Shown: positions 63,828-64,000 of the stretch, in pieces
How positions within the stretch are numbered: the stretch's first letter is position 1
Layout: each line of letters starts with the position of its first letter
Assembly: GCA_016271365.2 (NCBI GenBank)
Contig: CM028132.1
Span: 1,188,093,001-1,188,157,000, forward strand
Reading direction: 5' to 3'
DNA from: Neoceratodus forsteri
Taxonomy: Eukaryota; Chordata; Ceratodontiformes; Ceratodontidae
Length of the DNA: 64,000 bases
Notes under the pieces: generated by a model
What the model was told of the DNA's origin: nothing
The model's database searches: none
The model's input: only the letters and a program-made list of their open reading frames with translations
Translations under genes and position numbers: made by a program

Positions 63828-64000
63828 CTGCAGGCGCGTCCCCGGTGGGACGCTGTGCCATGGCCAGGTAGGTGCTCCTTCACAACACTAGTAATTTCTG
63901 TCTGTCCTGGTGTCACGGTGGTCGGCAGGCCATGCCACCGGGGGGGGGCCTGTACCTGTGTTGCCGGTGTTGGGGGTGCTTTATGTACACCCTGCGCCAC
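63828..64000. other. window end, unassigned GC-rich sequence
   Basis: Follows the Myb-like frame. CATGGCCAG|GTAGGT at 63,859-63,873 would be an acceptable splice donor, but its exon is not established. Confidence 0.3.

Overview
The window looks like a piece of a large, repeat-dominated vertebrate nuclear genome. I found no host gene, rRNA or tRNA gene, CRISPR array or bacterial-type operon. Almost everything I can identify is a transposable element: CR1 and L2 LINEs, L1 ORF1 remnants, a third LINE family (called Y here), an ERV-like LTR element, tRNA-derived SINEs, Tc1/mariner, hAT, Harbinger and several palindromic foldback elements. CR1 copies with octamer-like 3' tails, L2, a MIR-like SINE, a Tc1 with about 215 bp TIRs and Harbinger together suggest a sarcopterygian or amphibian-grade vertebrate (lungfish, caecilian, early reptile). 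The species cannot be fixed from this sequence.

Layout, left to right. 0-9 kb: S1 SINE (-), MIR-like SINE, an L1 ORF1 split by an L2 insertion (1,306-4,212), part of a 'T' DNA element, and a second L1 ORF1 (-). 9-13.5 kb: mostly unassigned, then a 237 bp near-perfect palindrome, T/H hairpin sequence and an S1 SINE with a 16 bp target-site duplication (TSD). 13.7-18.6 kb: LINE Y1 with repeated exon-like monomers in its 5' region. 18.6-22 kb: hairpins and unassigned sequence. 22-25 kb: CR1-A end and CR1-B, with an R1 repeat inside B. 25.3-28.6 kb: LINE Y2 ending in (TA)n. 28.6-39.3 kb: a three-level nest in which CR1-E lies in the 5' monomer array of CR1-D, and CR1-D lies in CR1-C. 39.3-48.9 kb: a probable LTR provirus whose 5' LTR is broken by a T/H DNA element and by an S1 SINE, and whose leader is broken by CR1-F. 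49-52.9 kb: a second full S1 SINE, a CR1 fragment, a hAT MITE and a Y 3' end. 52.9-54.5 kb: complete but decayed Tc1. 54.8-58.8 kb: palindrome, CR1-G, Y fragments and LINE Y3 (-). 58.8-64 kb: a GC-rich Harbinger element with a spliced HARBI1-like transposase (+), a Myb/SANT-like protein gene (-) and a second Myb/SANT-like frame (+) at the window edge.

The LINEs would supply retrotransposition machinery (nickase, reverse transcriptase and the ORF1 protein, with an SGNH-esterase-like domain in CR1). The SINEs would borrow it: S1 ends in poly(A), while the MIR-like SINE shares its tail with LINE Y. Nearly all reading frames are broken, so the elements here are mostly fossils. The least decayed are Harbinger, the endonuclease part of CR1-D and the reverse-transcriptase part of CR1-F.

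The most interesting signals are: (1) a 307 bp tandem array 5' of CR1-D, in which each complete unit carries a TATA box, an AP-1 site and a CACCC box in the sense orientation; (2) a roughly 580 bp SINE family, with one copy's borders proved by an empty site in the sister LTR; (3) a hairpin DNA element family with shared GCAATAATAC termini; (4) a Harbinger neighbourhood with two different Myb-like genes.
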